Below, piece by piece: positions 28,269-37,603 of a DNA stretch of 64,000 bases. The stretch is from Paracoccus sp. SCSIO 75233 (GTDB taxonomy: Bacteria > Pseudomonadota > Alphaproteobacteria > Rhodobacterales > Rhodobacteraceae), in NCBI RefSeq assembly GCF_027912675.1, contig NZ_CP115757.1:1-64000 (forward strand), written 5' to 3'. A model generated the notes under the pieces. The model saw only the letters and a program-made list of their open reading frames with translations. It was not told the DNA's origin and did no database searches. The position numbers and the translations under genes were made by a program. Each line of letters opens with the position of its first letter. Position 1 is the stretch's first letter.

Positions 28269-28302
28269 GGTCAGCGGTTGGGTTCTGACCCGGTCCATGC
28301 AC

Positions 28303-28340
28303 AAGCCTGTCCGCGTCATTGCGGGCAGGCTTTGTTGTTT
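28303..28340 (+). terminator. Intrinsic terminator after the dctP-like gene
   Basis: AAGCCTGTCCGC pairs with GCGGGCAGGCTT (one G-U pair) around a six-base loop, followed by TGTTGTTTT. It lies 35 bases after the dctP-like stop. Confidence 0.85.
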
Positions 28341-28551
28341 TGGGCCGGGAATGATCCTGTGACAGCTTGCCGCGCGCGAAAATACCTGTGGAAAACTTCG
28401 CCGGTTCTTCGTTTGTGACGCCGTGATGACGGAACTTCCAAAAGTTTCGGGTGTCTCTAAACTCACGCTATTTCAGTGTGATGCGACGATATTTGCAAGT
28501 GAGCGCCGGGTTTGGCGACGAATCGGGTTTGGGCAAAATGTCGCAGGCAAC

Positions 28552-28586
28552 TCATACAAAAATACAGGCGCCCGATTGGGCGCCTG
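28552..28586 (-). terminator. Intrinsic terminator after glnA
   Basis: On the minus strand CAGGCGCCC and GGGCGCCTG form a perfect nine-base-pair stem with a four-base loop (28565-28586), followed by TATTTTTG. It sits just beyond the glnA stop. Confidence 0.85.
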
Positions 28587-28593
28587 TGGATAA
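28585..28593 (+). other. Exact DnaA-box sequence
   Basis: TGTGGATAA, the complement of the consensus TTATCCACA, overlaps the end of the glnA terminator stem. A one-mismatch copy TGTGGAAAA is at 28387-28395. A single exact match can occur by chance, so function is uncertain. Confidence 0.35.
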
Positions 28594-28616
28594 CCTTGTG
28601 GGGAAAGGTTAAGGTC

Positions 28617-30023
28617 TCAGACCGAGTAATACATCTGATATTCGACCGGATGCGGGGTATGCTCGTAGGCATAAACCTCTTCCCATTTGAGCGCCATGTA
28701 GCCCTCAAGCTGGTCGCGGGTGAACACGTCGCCCTGAAGCAGGAAGTCCATGTCCTTCTCCAGCTCCTCAAGCGCTTCACGCAGCGAGCCGCAGACGGTC
28801 GGGATCTCTGCCAGCTCTTCCGGGGGCAGATCGTAGAGATCCTTGTCCGAGGCGGGGCCGGGGTCGATCTTGTTCTTGATCCCGTCGAGACCGGCCATCA
28901 GCAGCGCGGCGAAGCACAGATAGGGGTTGGCGGACGGGTCGGGGAAACGGGCCTCGACGCGCTTGGCCTTGGGGCTTTCGGTCCACGGGATCCGCACGCA
29001 GCCCGAACGGTTGCGGGCCGAATAGGCGCGCAGAACCGGGGCTTCGAAGCCGGGGATCAGGCGCTTGTAGCTGTTGGTGGACGGGTTGGTCAGCGCGTTC
29101 AGCGCCTTGGCGTGCTTCAGGATGCCGCCGATGAACCACAGCGCCTCCTGCGACAGGTCGGCATATTTGTCGCCTGCGAAAAGCGGCTTGCCGTCCTTCC
29201 AGATCGACATATTGACGTGCATGCCCGAGCCGTTATCGCCCTTCATCGGCTTCGGCATGAAGGTCGCGGATTTGCCATAGGCATGCGCGACATTGTGGAT
29301 CACATATTTGTATTTCTGAAGGTGATCGGCCTGTTCGGTCAGTTCACCGAAAACCAGCCCCAATTCGTGCTGGGCGGAGGCGACTTCGTGGTGGTGCTTG
29401 TCCACCTTCATGCCGATGCGCTTCATGGTCGACAGCATTTCGCCGCGGATATCCTGACCGGCGTCGATCGGGTTCACCGGGAAATAGCCGCCCTTGTGAC
29501 CGGCGCGATGTGCCTGGTTGCCCATCTCATATTCCGCGTCGGTGTTCCATGCGGCGTCCGCAGCGTCGATCTCATAGGCCACTTTTTGCGGCGTGACCGA
29601 ATAGCGGACATCGTCGAACAGGAAGAATTCGGCTTCCGGGCCCCAATAGGACACGTCACCGATGCCGGTCGAGCGCAGATAGGCCTCGGCCTTGACGGCG
29701 GTGCCGCGCGGGTCGCGGGCATAGGGTTCGCCGGTGTCGGGCTCAACCACGTTGCAATGCACGCAGAGCGTTTTTTCCGCATAGAACGGGTCGATATAGA
29801 CGCTGGCCGCATCGGGCATCAGCTTCATGTCGGACTGGTCGATGGACTTCCAGCCGGCAATCGACGAGCCGTCGAACATGAAGCCTTCCTCGAAGAAGTC
29901 CTCATCGACCTCATCATTGATCAGCGTAACGTGCTGGAGTTTACCCTTCGGGTCGGTGAAGCGGACATCGACATATTCGACCTCTTCATCCTTCATCATC
30001 TTGATGACGTCTTCGACTTTCAT
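28617..30023 (-). CDS. glnA: Glutamine synthetase type I
   Basis: GlnA makes glutamine from glutamate, ammonia and ATP, the main entry of ammonia at low concentration. The 468-residue protein has the GS beta-grasp N-domain ([31 protein letters not shown]) and catalytic domain with [28 protein letters not shown] and [20 protein letters not shown]. The adenylylation loop [10 protein letters not shown] near residue 397 keeps the target Tyr, so activity is probably controlled by GlnE. glnB lies just upstream on the same strand, and together they form the classic glnBA unit. Confidence 0.98.
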   Translation of the reverse strand: MKVEDVIKMMKDEEVEYVDVRFTDPKGKLQHVTLINDEVDEDFFEEGFMFDGSSIAGWKSIDQSDMKLMPDAASVYIDPFYAEKTLCVHCNVVEPDTGEPYARDPRGTAVKAEAYLRSTGIGDVSYWGPEAEFFLFDDVRYSVTPQKVAYEIDAADAAWNTDAEYEMGNQAHRAGHKGGYFPVNPIDAGQDIRGEMLSTMKRIGMKVDKHHHEVASAQHELGLVFGELTEQADHLQKYKYVIHNVAHAYGKSATFMPKPMKGDNGSGMHVNMSIWKDGKPLFAGDKYADLSQEALWFIGGILKHAKALNALTNPSTNSYKRLIPGFEAPVLRAYSARNRSGCVRIPWTESPKAKRVEARFPDPSANPYLCFAALLMAGLDGIKNKIDPGPASDKDLYDLPPEELAEIPTVCGSLREALEELEKDMDFLLQGDVFTRDQLEGYMALKWEEVYAYEHTPHPVEYQMYYSV

Positions 30024-30107
30024 GGAGCCTTTCCTTCTTCAAAGAGGAACCGGCCACAGGCCGGTCCCAAGCAATTTGGGTTGTTCGGAATACAGAGTCG
30101 AGTGCGA

Positions 30108-30599
<492 letters not shown>

Positions 30600-30663
30600 T
30601 CATGATGCCGTGCCGACTGGTGAGTCGCGCGGATGACAGCTTTCCACCTGATCCGAGCCAAAT

Positions 30664-30696
30664 AAAAAGGCCGCACCCCGAGGGATGCGGCCTTTT
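30664..30696 (-). terminator. Intrinsic terminator after tig
   Basis: On the minus strand AAAAGGCCGCATCCC pairs with GGGGTGCGGCC (one G-U pair), followed by TTTTTATT. It lies 22 bases past the trigger factor stop. Confidence 0.8.
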
Positions 30697-30717
30697 CTTA
30701 TCGGATGACCAGTCGGA

Positions 30718-32052
30718 TCAGAGTTCGTCGAGCGCTTCGACGGCTTTCTCCAGATCTTCCTTGCTCACTTCCTTCTCGGTCACTTCCGCCTGCTCGGCGA
30801 TGTGATCGACAACCTTATCCTCAAACAGCGGCGCGCGAAGCTGCTGCTGCGCTTGTGCGTTCTGCTGAATGAACTCGAAGAACTGGCGTTCCTGACCGGG
30901 GAACTGGCGGGCCTGATTCATGACGGCTTGAGTGAATTCCTGATCGGAGACCTGCACTTCGGCCTTCTGACCGATCTCGGCCAGCAGCAGGCCCAGACGG
31001 ACGCGGCGTTCGGCCAGTTTCTTGTGCTCGTCGGTCGGCTCGATCTCGCCGTGGTTGTGGCCCTGCTCTTCCGGGTGTTCTTCGTGCCAGAGCTGGTGCG
31101 CGATCTGACCGGCTTCGGCTTCGACCAGAACTTCGGGCAGGTCGAACTTCACCTGATCGTCAAGCTGATCCAGCAGGCCGCGCTTCATAACCGCGCGGGA
31201 GGCGCCTTTATACTCGGCCTCCAGACGCTCGGTGATCTGTTCCTTCAGCTTGTCGAGCGATTCGGCACCGAAACGCTTGGCCAGCTCATCGTCGATCAGC
31301 GCGTCCACGGGCTTTTTCACGGCTTTGACGGTGGTTGCGAAAACCGCGTCCTTGCCGGCCAGATGTTCCGCGCCATATTCCTCGGGGAAGGTCACCTTCA
31401 CTTCGATGTCGTCGCCCGATTTCGCGCCGATCAACTGGTCCTCGAAACCCGGGATGAAGCTGTTGGAGCCCAGCACCAGCGGGTAATCTTCCGCCGCGCC
31501 GCCTTCAAATTCCTCACCATCAACCGAGCCTTTGAAGTCGATCACGACCTGATCGTCCTTCTCGGCCTTGGCGTCGGCTTCCTTGTCCTCATAGGCGGTC
31601 GCGTTTTTCGCCAGCCCTTCGAGGGCTTCGGTCACCGCTGCTTCCTCGGCCTTCACAACCAGTCGCTCCAGCTTGAGCGTGGACAGGTCGACTTCCGGGA
31701 TGGGGGGCAGGATTTCGTAGGAGACGTTGACCACGACGTCATCGCCTTCTTTCCAGTTCTCACCATCTTCCATCTCGATCTTCGGCTGAACCGCAGGACG
31801 GTCGCCGGATTTTTCGAGGTGATCGCGCAGCGCGCCGTCGATGGATTCCTGCATGGCGTCGCCCATGACGCGCGGGCCGAACTGCTTTTTCAGCATGGCC
31901 ATCGGGACTTTGCCCTTGCGGAAACCCTTCATTTCGATTTCAGGCTGGGCTTCTTTCAGCTTGGCATCAACGGTCGCGGCCAGATCGGCGGCCGGGAGGG
32001 TCAGTTGGTAGCCGCGCTTGAGGCCGTCGTTCTGGGTCTCTGTGACCTGCAT
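30718..32052 (-). CDS. tig: Trigger factor
   Basis: Ribosome-bound chaperone and peptidyl-prolyl isomerase that meets nascent chains at the tunnel exit. The 444-residue protein has the N-terminal ribosome-binding domain with the signature [17 protein letters not shown] (residues about 43-60), an FKBP-type domain ([22 protein letters not shown] near residue 180), and a long helical C-terminal arm. The ATG at 32052 is preceded by AAGGATGTAAC. The 3' end of a tRNA-Leu gene lies only 17 bases upstream on the same strand, so tig is probably cotranscribed with it and has a very short leader once the tRNA is processed. Confidence 0.97.
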   Translation of the reverse strand: MQVTETQNDGLKRGYQLTLPAADLAATVDAKLKEAQPEIEMKGFRKGKVPMAMLKKQFGPRVMGDAMQESIDGALRDHLEKSGDRPAVQPKIEMEDGENWKEGDDVVVNVSYEILPPIPEVDLSTLKLERLVVKAEEAAVTEALEGLAKNATAYEDKEADAKAEKDDQVVIDFKGSVDGEEFEGGAAEDYPLVLGSNSFIPGFEDQLIGAKSGDDIEVKVTFPEEYGAEHLAGKDAVFATTVKAVKKPVDALIDDELAKRFGAESLDKLKEQITERLEAEYKGASRAVMKRGLLDQLDDQVKFDLPEVLVEAEAGQIAHQLWHEEHPEEQGHNHGEIEPTDEHKKLAERRVRLGLLLAEIGQKAEVQVSDQEFTQAVMNQARQFPGQERQFFEFIQQNAQAQQQLRAPLFEDKVVDHIAEQAEVTEKEVSKEDLEKAVEALDEL

Positions 32053-32069
32053 GTTACATCCTTCAGTCA

Positions 32070-32154
32070 TGGTGCGGGTGGAGGGACTTGAACCCCCACG
32101 CCTTGCGGCGCCAGAACCTAAATCTGGTGCGTCTACCAATTTCGCCACACCCGC
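32070..32154 (-). tRNA. tRNA-Leu (anticodon UAG)
   Basis: The minus strand folds as an 85-base class II tRNA with encoded CCA. The acceptor stem begins GCGGGTG and ends CACCCGC plus discriminator A and CCA. The D-loop region reads GAAATTGGTAGACGC, the anticodon stem-loop is CCAGA-TTTAGGT-TCTGG (anticodon TAG), the long variable arm is CGCCGCAAGGCG, and the T-loop is GGTTCAAGTCC. The long variable arm and anticodon identify Leu. Confidence 0.97.
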
Positions 32155-32237
32155 AATGTCTCACAGGGCAGGCCGCCAAAGCCCACCCGAAATCCGCGTC
32201 GTTCTAGCAAAGCGCCTCGCGAGGTGCGAGCGGAAAA

Positions 32238-33053
32238 TCAAGCCATGTTGCGCAGGATCGCCGGAATTTCCTCCGGCAGATCGTCTGCGATCAGCCCGGG
32301 TCCGAAATGCCGGGCGCAGGCGGCGTGAATCGTGGCCCCCGTTTCGGCTGCGTCAAGCGGGGCATGACCGCGCGCGAGCAGCCCGACAATGATCCCGGTC
32401 AGCACGTCACCCGCACCGGCGGTCGCCAGCCACGGCACATCATGCGCGGAATGGAGCCGGGTTTCGCCGTCAGGTGCGGCAATTGCCGTGTCCGGGCCCT
32501 TCAGCAGAACCGTCGCCCCGCATTCCTTCGCGGCGCGGGATGCTGCCTGCAGATGTGCCTCCGGCGTATCGGCAAGACCCTGGGCGATTGCCGGGAACAT
32601 GCGCGCAAACTCTCCGCGATGCGGGGTCAGGATGATGTCTGGGCGCAGCTTCAACGGCTCGCGCGCAAGGGCTGACAGGGCGTCGGCATCCAGAACCGCT
32701 GGCAGGCCGGTATTTACAACCTCGCGCATCAGCATGGCCGCACGTCCCGCGCTGCATCCCGGACCCATTGCGATGGCGGTGATTCGCTTGCTGACGATGG
32801 TGCCGTGCAATTCGCCAATCGTGTTGACCGGCTGCCGCATGAGGGCGTCGGGCTGGAAAGCGTGCTCGATTATCGCGCTTCTTGGCGGGGCAACCGTGAC
32901 CAGCCCTGATCCGATTCGCAACGCTGCCCGCGCCGCAAGCCGCGCGGCCCCGCCATGTCCCATCGATCCCGCGATGACCAGCGAATGACCATGCTCGTAT
33001 TTATGTCCCTGCGTTTTCTGTAGTTGATTTTCGGCCGGCCGCTGCAACGTCAT
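32238..33053 (-). CDS. nnrD: ADP-dependent NAD(P)H-hydrate dehydratase (YjeF C-terminal type)
   Basis: Repairs hydrated NADH and NADPH, using ADP or ATP, by a carbohydrate-kinase-fold enzyme. The 271-residue protein carries GHSLVIAGSMGHGGAARLAARAALRIGSGLVTVA, AVLDADALSALA, ILTPHRGEFARMF, and the nucleotide-binding ATAGAGDVLTGIIVGLLARG. Only the dehydratase half is present; the epimerase domain (YjeF_N), often fused in bacteria, is missing here and may be encoded elsewhere. The annotated start overlaps the end of the upstream YihY gene by 53 bases. A shorter downstream start is possible. Confidence 0.9.
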   Translation of the reverse strand: MTLQRPAENQLQKTQGHKYEHGHSLVIAGSMGHGGAARLAARAALRIGSGLVTVAPPRSAIIEHAFQPDALMRQPVNTIGELHGTIVSKRITAIAMGPGCSAGRAAMLMREVVNTGLPAVLDADALSALAREPLKLRPDIILTPHRGEFARMFPAIAQGLADTPEAHLQAASRAAKECGATVLLKGPDTAIAAPDGETRLHSAHDVPWLATAGAGDVLTGIIVGLLARGHAPLDAAETGATIHAACARHFGPGLIADDLPEEIPAILRNMA

Positions 33054-34077
33054 TTACCCTTCCCTGCAAAGCGCTCAGATGGCGCTCGCTCACTGAATTA
33101 AGCTCGGCGCCGACCATGATAACAATGGATGCAATCCAGAGCCACATCATGAGTGCGATCACGGCGCCGAGTGTGCCGTAAGTCTCATTATAGCCTGCAA
33201 AATTTGCTGCATAAAATGAGAATGCCACCGATGCGACAACGAGTCCAATGGATGCGAAAAGTGAGCCGGGAGAAAGAAGCCGGAAGCGTGCCTTGCCGCG
33301 ACTTGGCCCCCAGCGATAGAGCGCCGCGATGGCGAAGATCAGCACGCCGAACATGATCGGCCAGCGGATCAGGCCGACGGAGGATCTGGTCTCTGCCGGA
33401 ATTGGCAGCCAGTTCAGCACGGCTGGCAGCACCGTGATGGCGGCGATCATGGCGATGACAAGCGCGATGGCGCCCAGTGTCATGCCAAGTGAAACGACCG
33501 TCAGCATCACGAAACCCCTTCTCTCGCGCTGCATCCATGCGACATTCAGCGCGTCGATAAGGGCTTTCATACCACCATTTGCTGACCAAAGCGTTGCCAG
33601 CAACCCGGCGATACCGGCAAAGGAGAGCGCCGTTCCGGGGGCGTTGACGATCGAATTCACCTGACCGCTTATGATGTTGTAAGCGGATGGCGGCAGGAAT
33701 TCTTCCAGCAGGGTCAGATTATCGGCAATCGCTTCCGGGTCGGCGACAAGGCCGAAAATCGACACCAGCGCCGTGATCGCCGGGAAAAGTGCCAGCAGGC
33801 TGAAAAACGTCACCCCGCCCGCGATGGAGGTCACGCGGTCCTCGCTGATTTTACGCACCGTCTGTTTCAGCACCTGCCACCATTCGGAGGGGCGCATACC
33901 CCACGGTGATGTCGGGGCATCCGGACGCGGTACGGGAAGGCTGTGTTGATCCTTACCGCGTTGACTGTTCCCGGTGCGGGGCTCTGGATAGCGGTCGAGG
34001 CCGATGCGACGGCGGGTCTCCTCCGGGAGCGGGCCGAAAAGCGCGTCGGAGATCGAACGTTCAGGTCGTTTCGCCAT
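33001..34077 (-). CDS. YihY/BrkB family inner-membrane protein
   Basis: Membrane protein of 358 residues from the YihY/virulence factor BrkB (formerly RNase BN) family. After an arginine-rich, soluble N-terminus of about 75 residues come six hydrophobic segments, with family motifs such as DRVTSIAGGVTFFSLLALFPAITALVS, LWSANGGMKALIDALNVAW, and a C-terminal GTLGAVIALMMWLWIASIVIMVGAELN. Despite old names it is not a nuclease; function is uncertain. The start at 34077 gives a 10-base gap after the upstream gene. It is cotranscribed with that gene and nnrD. Confidence 0.87.
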   Translation of the reverse strand: MAKRPERSISDALFGPLPEETRRRIGLDRYPEPRTGNSQRGKDQHSLPVPRPDAPTSPWGMRPSEWWQVLKQTVRKISEDRVTSIAGGVTFFSLLALFPAITALVSIFGLVADPEAIADNLTLLEEFLPPSAYNIISGQVNSIVNAPGTALSFAGIAGLLATLWSANGGMKALIDALNVAWMQRERRGFVMLTVVSLGMTLGAIALVIAMIAAITVLPAVLNWLPIPAETRSSVGLIRWPIMFGVLIFAIAALYRWGPSRGKARFRLLSPGSLFASIGLVVASVAFSFYAANFAGYNETYGTLGAVIALMMWLWIASIVIMVGAELNSVSERHLSALQGRVNDVAAAGRKSTTENAGT

Positions 34078-34087
34078 TCCGTTCCGT

Positions 34088-34765
34088 TCAGAGCCGATGT
34101 GTCCGGATGTCGTCGGGTCCGGGCTTCGGCGCGGCTTCCCCGGACGGTGCGCTTTTGGCCGAATCATCGCTGCCGGATTTGCGGTTGCCCCAGACCTCGC
34201 CGACATTGTCGGCTGCATTCAGGAAATCGCGAATGATGCCGTCAGCTTTTCCGGAGACCTGCTGGAAACCGTTGACCGCTGCATTGGCGGCAACGACCAG
34301 CCCGGTGATATTGGTGGCCAGTTGCCCGGCACTTTCGGCAAAATCCGCAAGGAAGCTGCGTTCGGGTTCGGGCTTTCTGCGGCGCGGGCGGGCAGGGCGG
34401 GTGCCCTCGGTGCGGCGGTCATCGTCGTTGTCCTCGCGGTAGGTGTGCGGGCGCTTGGGGTAGCGTTCTTCAGCCTCCGTTCTGGCGTAACGCGCTGCCT
34501 GTCGCCGGGGCTGCCTCGCCTTTCCGTCGTCATCATTGCCGGAGATGGTGTCTACCACGGCCCGTGCCGCGAGGATGCCGAACGCCGTCGTCGCTGCCGC
34601 CGCGACACCGACGCCGCCCCAGATCACCCAGCGTGGCGCGCGCTGGCCCGCACCTTGCGGCGGAACGCGACGACGGGGTGCCGTGTCGTCGGTGTCAATA
34701 TGGCCCTCCGGGACGGGGCGCGGACCGTGAGGGGTGTCTGAGGTCACATCAGCGAAGCGCGACAT
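34088..34765 (-). CDS. Hypothetical protein with one membrane helix and a basic linker
   Basis: I do not recognise this 225-residue protein. It has a hydrophilic N-terminus, one hydrophobic stretch near residues 45-68 (RWVIWGGVGVAAAATTAFGILAARAV), an acidic/basic low-complexity middle (KRPHTYREDNDDDRRTEGTRPARPRRRKPEPE), and a helical C-terminus (LADFAESAGQLATNITGLVV) that could be amphipathic, ending in a Pro/Asp tail. It is ten bases upstream of the YihY/BrkB gene on the same strand, so a shared membrane role is possible (inference). The start MSRFADVTSD follows AAAGGAACC. Confidence 0.6.
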   Translation of the reverse strand: MSRFADVTSDTPHGPRPVPEGHIDTDDTAPRRRVPPQGAGQRAPRWVIWGGVGVAAAATTAFGILAARAVVDTISGNDDDGKARQPRRQAARYARTEAEERYPKRPHTYREDNDDDRRTEGTRPARPRRRKPEPERSFLADFAESAGQLATNITGLVVAANAAVNGFQQVSGKADGIIRDFLNAADNVGEVWGNRKSGSDDSAKSAPSGEAAPKPGPDDIRTHRL

Positions 34766-34898
34766 GGAGGTTCCTTTCGCAATAACTGTCGCGTGAAACG
34801 AACTGAAACCGGGTTTCGTTCCAGACTAACGGGCTGACAAATCGCAATCGGAAACGCAGCAGGAACCTCCGGCAGCTTCCACGCCTGCCCGATATGGA

Positions 34899-34929
34899 AA
34901 AAGCCGCGCCATATTTCGGGCGCGGCTTT
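34899..34929 (-). terminator. Intrinsic terminator after rplI
   Basis: Perfect stem: AAAGCCGCGCC and GGCGCGGCTTT around a nine-base loop, followed on the minus strand by TTTTTCC. It ends the rpsF-rpsR-rplI transcript. Confidence 0.85.
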
Positions 34930-34951
34930 GATGTCGTGACGGCGCGCGGGC

Positions 34952-35569
34952 TTACTCGCCCGAATTTGCCGTGGTTTCCGGTGCTTCCGGTGCGAGATCT
35001 TCGTCTTCGCGCGAGGCGGAGCCGATGTCGTCGAACAGCTCGGCGATCTCGAATTCGGCAGCGGCGTCTTCTTCCGCAGCCAGATCCTGGATCGACTTGC
35101 CCGACGCCTGAAGCTCGGCCTCTTCGTTCGAGCGGGCGACGTTCAGCGTGATCTCGGCTTCGACTTCCGGGTGCAGGACGACCTGAACCTTGTGCAGGCC
35201 GAGTTCCTTGATCGGCGCGCCCAGAACGATCTGCTTGCGGTCGACGCTGTGGCCCGCCTCGGACGCAGCATCAGCCGCATCACGCGGGCTGACAGAGCCG
35301 TAAAGCGCACCGGCATCGGACGCCGAGCGGATGATGATGAAGGTTTCGCCGTTCAGCTTGTCGGCGACGGTCTGAGCATCGGCCTTGCTCTCGTCGTTCT
35401 TGGCGACGAGCGCGGCTTTCTGCGCTTCGAAGGCGGCGATATTGGCGTCAGAGGCACGCAGCGCCTTGCCCTGCGGCAGCAGGAAGTTGCGGGCGTAGCC
35501 TTCTTTGACCTTCACCACTTCGCCCATTGCGCCAAGCTTGGCGACGCGTTCCAGCAGGATGACTTGCAT
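34952..35569 (-). CDS. rplI: 50S ribosomal protein L9
   Basis: L9 is a large-subunit protein that limits frameshifting and stabilises the L1 region. The N-domain is canonical: [40 protein letters not shown]. The C-domain fits the long helix and RNA-binding lobe ([31 protein letters not shown]). At 205 residues it is longer than E. coli L9 because of an acidic tail ([31 protein letters not shown]) common in alphaproteobacteria. It is the last gene of the rpsF-rpsR-rplI operon. Confidence 0.97.
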   Translation of the reverse strand: MQVILLERVAKLGAMGEVVKVKEGYARNFLLPQGKALRASDANIAAFEAQKAALVAKNDESKADAQTVADKLNGETFIIIRSASDAGALYGSVSPRDAADAASEAGHSVDRKQIVLGAPIKELGLHKVQVVLHPEVEAEITLNVARSNEEAELQASGKSIQDLAAEEDAAAEFEIAELFDDIGSASREDEDLAPEAPETTANSGE

Positions 35570-35581
35570 CTGTCTTCCTCC

Positions 35582-35809
35582 TTATTTCACGACGTAGGGC
35601 AGCAGCGCCAGGAACCGCGCGCGCTTGATGGCCTGCGCCAGCTTGCGCTGGTTCTTGGCCGAAACGGCGGTGATGCGCGACGGCACGATCTTGCCGCGTT
35701 CGCTGATATAGCGCTGCAGCAGGCGGGTGTCTTTGTAGTCGATCTTGGGGGCGTTATCGCCGCCGAACGGATCGACCTTGCGACGACGGAAAAACGGTTT
35801 GTTCGCCAT
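35582..35809 (-). CDS. rpsR: 30S ribosomal protein S18
   Basis: S18 is a small-subunit protein that pairs with S6 on the platform. The 75-residue product starts [21 protein letters not shown] and carries the conserved [19 protein letters not shown] and [31 protein letters not shown]. It lies 13 bases after rpsF and 12 before rplI. No zinc-ribbon cysteines are visible, as in most free-living Proteobacteria. Confidence 0.97.
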   Translation of the reverse strand: MANKPFFRRRKVDPFGGDNAPKIDYKDTRLLQRYISERGKIVPSRITAVSAKNQRKLAQAIKRARFLALLPYVVK

Positions 35810-35822
35810 GTCTCAGATCTCC

Positions 35823-36188
35823 TTAATTGTCGCGGTCGCGACGCTCGCGGCGTTCGCCACGCTCTTCGCGTTTCTGCATCTGGACGGAGGGGCCTTCTTC
35901 GTGGGCGTCGACCTTGATCGACATCACGCGCATCACGTCGTCATGCAGACGGGCCAGACGCTCCATTTCCTGCACGGCGGCCGAGGGGGCGTCGGTGCGC
36001 AGGAAGGCGTAGTGACCCTTGCGGTTCTTGTTGATCTTGTAGGCGAGGGTGCGGACACCCCAGTATTCGCTGTCGATCACCTTGCCGCCATTATCGGCCA
36101 GCACGGTGGAAAAATGTTCGATCAGCCCTTCGGCCTGTGCGTTCGACAGGTCCTGACGGGAGATCATCACATGCTCGTAAAGCGGCAT
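35823..36188 (-). CDS. rpsF: 30S ribosomal protein S6
   Basis: S6 binds the platform of the small subunit together with S18. The 121-residue protein has the ferredoxin-like S6 fold: MPLYEHVMISRQDLSNAQAEGLIEHFSTVL, GVRTLAYKINKNRKGHYAFLRTD, and DVMRVMSIKVDAHEEGPSV. A basic and acidic Arg/Glu tail (KREERGERRERRDRDN) is typical of alphaproteobacteria. It leads the rpsF-rpsR-rplI operon. The leader from 36189 upward is the likely site for S6:S18 feedback, but I do not see a diagnostic motif. Confidence 0.97.
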   Translation of the reverse strand: MPLYEHVMISRQDLSNAQAEGLIEHFSTVLADNGGKVIDSEYWGVRTLAYKINKNRKGHYAFLRTDAPSAAVQEMERLARLHDDVMRVMSIKVDAHEEGPSVQMQKREERGERRERRDRDN

Positions 36189-36358
36189 GTCAGACCTTTC
36201 AGTTTCAGGGCGGCTTCAACGGCGGGAAAAACCCCTTCCACGCCCCGCCACGAGAGGCTCAGCCGGTTTCGCGATTGCGGAAGGATGCGGCTTTATAGCG
36301 GGGAAAGGCGCGATTGCAAGGCGATTCGTGCTTTGCGATACCCCGTCTCATGCAGGAA

Positions 36359-36381
36359 GGGCCGCCCAGGCGAGGCGGCCC
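36359..36381. terminator. GC-rich hairpin near the end of the peroxidase gene
   Basis: GGGCCGCC pairs with GGCGGCCC around a seven-base loop, just beyond the leftward cytochrome c peroxidase stop. There is no U-run, so it may be a weak terminator or mRNA-end structure. Confidence 0.5.
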
Positions 36382-36404
36382 CCGGTTCGTTTGCTGATGA
36401 GCCC

Positions 36405-37484
36405 TTACTGCACCATCGAAACCGGCGCAGGCGTGGTCTCGCTGCGCGGCGGCAGGACCGGGTGTTCGATCCGTGGCTGCTCGCCGGTCAGGGCGCCGAG
36501 GAAGGCGACGATGTCATCGGCCTGCTCATCCGTCAGCACCGTGCCGACCTGCGAGGACGACATGATCTGTACCGCTTCATCCAGATCCCAGACCGCGCCG
36601 GAGTGGAAATAAGGTGCGGTCAGCGCGACATTGCGCAGCGGCGCGGCGCGGAAGACATATTCGTCATCGGCGGTTGCGGTCACGGCGAAGCGGCCCTTGT
36701 CGCCTTCGGGCAGGATGCTGCCGCCGGGGCGCTCCACGACGCCGAACGGGTGATAGCTTTCGCCGCCGAGATTGACGCCGTAATGGCAGCCGACGCAGCC
36801 AGTGTCGATGAAGGCCTGCAAACCCGCGACCTGTTGCTCATTCATCGCCTCAAGATCGCCTGCAAGAAACTGGTCGAAGGGCGAGTTCGGCGTAATCAGC
36901 GTTGCTTCGAACTGCTCGATCGCCACGGCGAAGTTCTCGAAACTCACCGGATCGTTGCTGCCGGGGAACGCCGTCTCGAACTCCTCGACATAGGCGGGCA
37001 TGGATTGCAGCGTTTCCAGCAGCCTTTCGGGCGTGTTGTTCATCTCGACCGAGGCTTGCAGCGGGCCTTTCGCCTGTTCGGCCAGATCCGGGGCGCGGCC
37101 GTCCCAGAACTGCGCGATGTTGAACACGGCGTTCAGCATCGTCGGTGCGTTACGCGGCCCCTTCTGCCAGCCATGCCCGATGGAGGTCGGCAACTGGTCC
37201 ACGCCGCCAAGCCCGACATTATGGCAGGTCTGGCAAGAAATAAGCTGCGATGCGGACATGCGCGGATCGAAGAACAGTTTCTTGCCCAGCTCGATCTTGT
37301 TTGCATCAAGCGGCACGGATTCCGCGCCTTCGGGATTGGGCAGCGGGATCGGCTCAGCCGGGATCGGCATGAAAAGCGCCGCCGCGCCTTCCTGCAGTTC
37401 CTTAACGTCAATCGGTTCGGCCTCTTGCGCTAGGCTTGGCGAGGCCGCCATGCCGAGCATCGCCAAAATGAAGGGAATGCGCAT
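36405..37484 (-). CDS. Di-haem cytochrome c peroxidase
   Basis: Periplasmic enzyme that reduces hydrogen peroxide with electrons from cytochrome c (CcpA/MauG superfamily). A signal peptide (MRIPFILAMLGMAASPSLAQ) precedes about 339 mature residues with two haem-binding CxxCH motifs: CQTCH near residue 83 and CVGCH near 227. The order, with the first haem preceded by LGKKLFFDPRMSAS and the second followed by RAAPLRNVALTAPYFHSG, fits classical bacterial cytochrome c peroxidase. The distal region has a long Pro-rich tail. An FNR-type site upstream suggests induction at low oxygen. Confidence 0.92.
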   Translation of the reverse strand: MRIPFILAMLGMAASPSLAQEAEPIDVKELQEGAAALFMPIPAEPIPLPNPEGAESVPLDANKIELGKKLFFDPRMSASQLISCQTCHNVGLGGVDQLPTSIGHGWQKGPRNAPTMLNAVFNIAQFWDGRAPDLAEQAKGPLQASVEMNNTPERLLETLQSMPAYVEEFETAFPGSNDPVSFENFAVAIEQFEATLITPNSPFDQFLAGDLEAMNEQQVAGLQAFIDTGCVGCHYGVNLGGESYHPFGVVERPGGSILPEGDKGRFAVTATADDEYVFRAAPLRNVALTAPYFHSGAVWDLDEAVQIMSSSQVGTVLTDEQADDIVAFLGALTGEQPRIEHPVLPPRSETTPAPVSMVQ

Positions 37485-37559
37485 ATTCTGCTCCTTGGGG
37501 ATTACCTGGGGGCTCGCGTTTCCTGAACGGAATCATAGGGCAGCGGGCACGACGCAGGT

Positions 37560-37573
37560 ATGACTGAGATCAA
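37560..37573. promoter_or_regulatory. FNR/Anr-type binding site
   Basis: ATGAC-TGAG-ATCAA matches nine of ten positions of TTGAY-N4-RTCAA. It lies 76 bases upstream of the cytochrome c peroxidase start and 31 before the agmatinase start, in their divergent promoter. FNR-class control of cytochrome c peroxidase is established in related bacteria such as Paracoccus. It is one site with one mismatch. Confidence 0.45.
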
Positions 37574-37603
37574 ATAACCGGCCAGTTGAGCGAGGGAAAA
37601 GTT

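Larger units (their letters stand above)
28269..28616. other. AT-rich gap between the dctP-like gene and glnA
   Basis: About 350 bases without a supportable gene. It holds two terminators facing each other (after the dctP-like gene and after glnA, listed separately), an AT-rich middle (25 of 60 G/C at 28441-28500), one exact DnaA-box sequence at 28585-28593 and a one-mismatch match at 28387-28395. I see no other structure. Confidence 0.55.
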
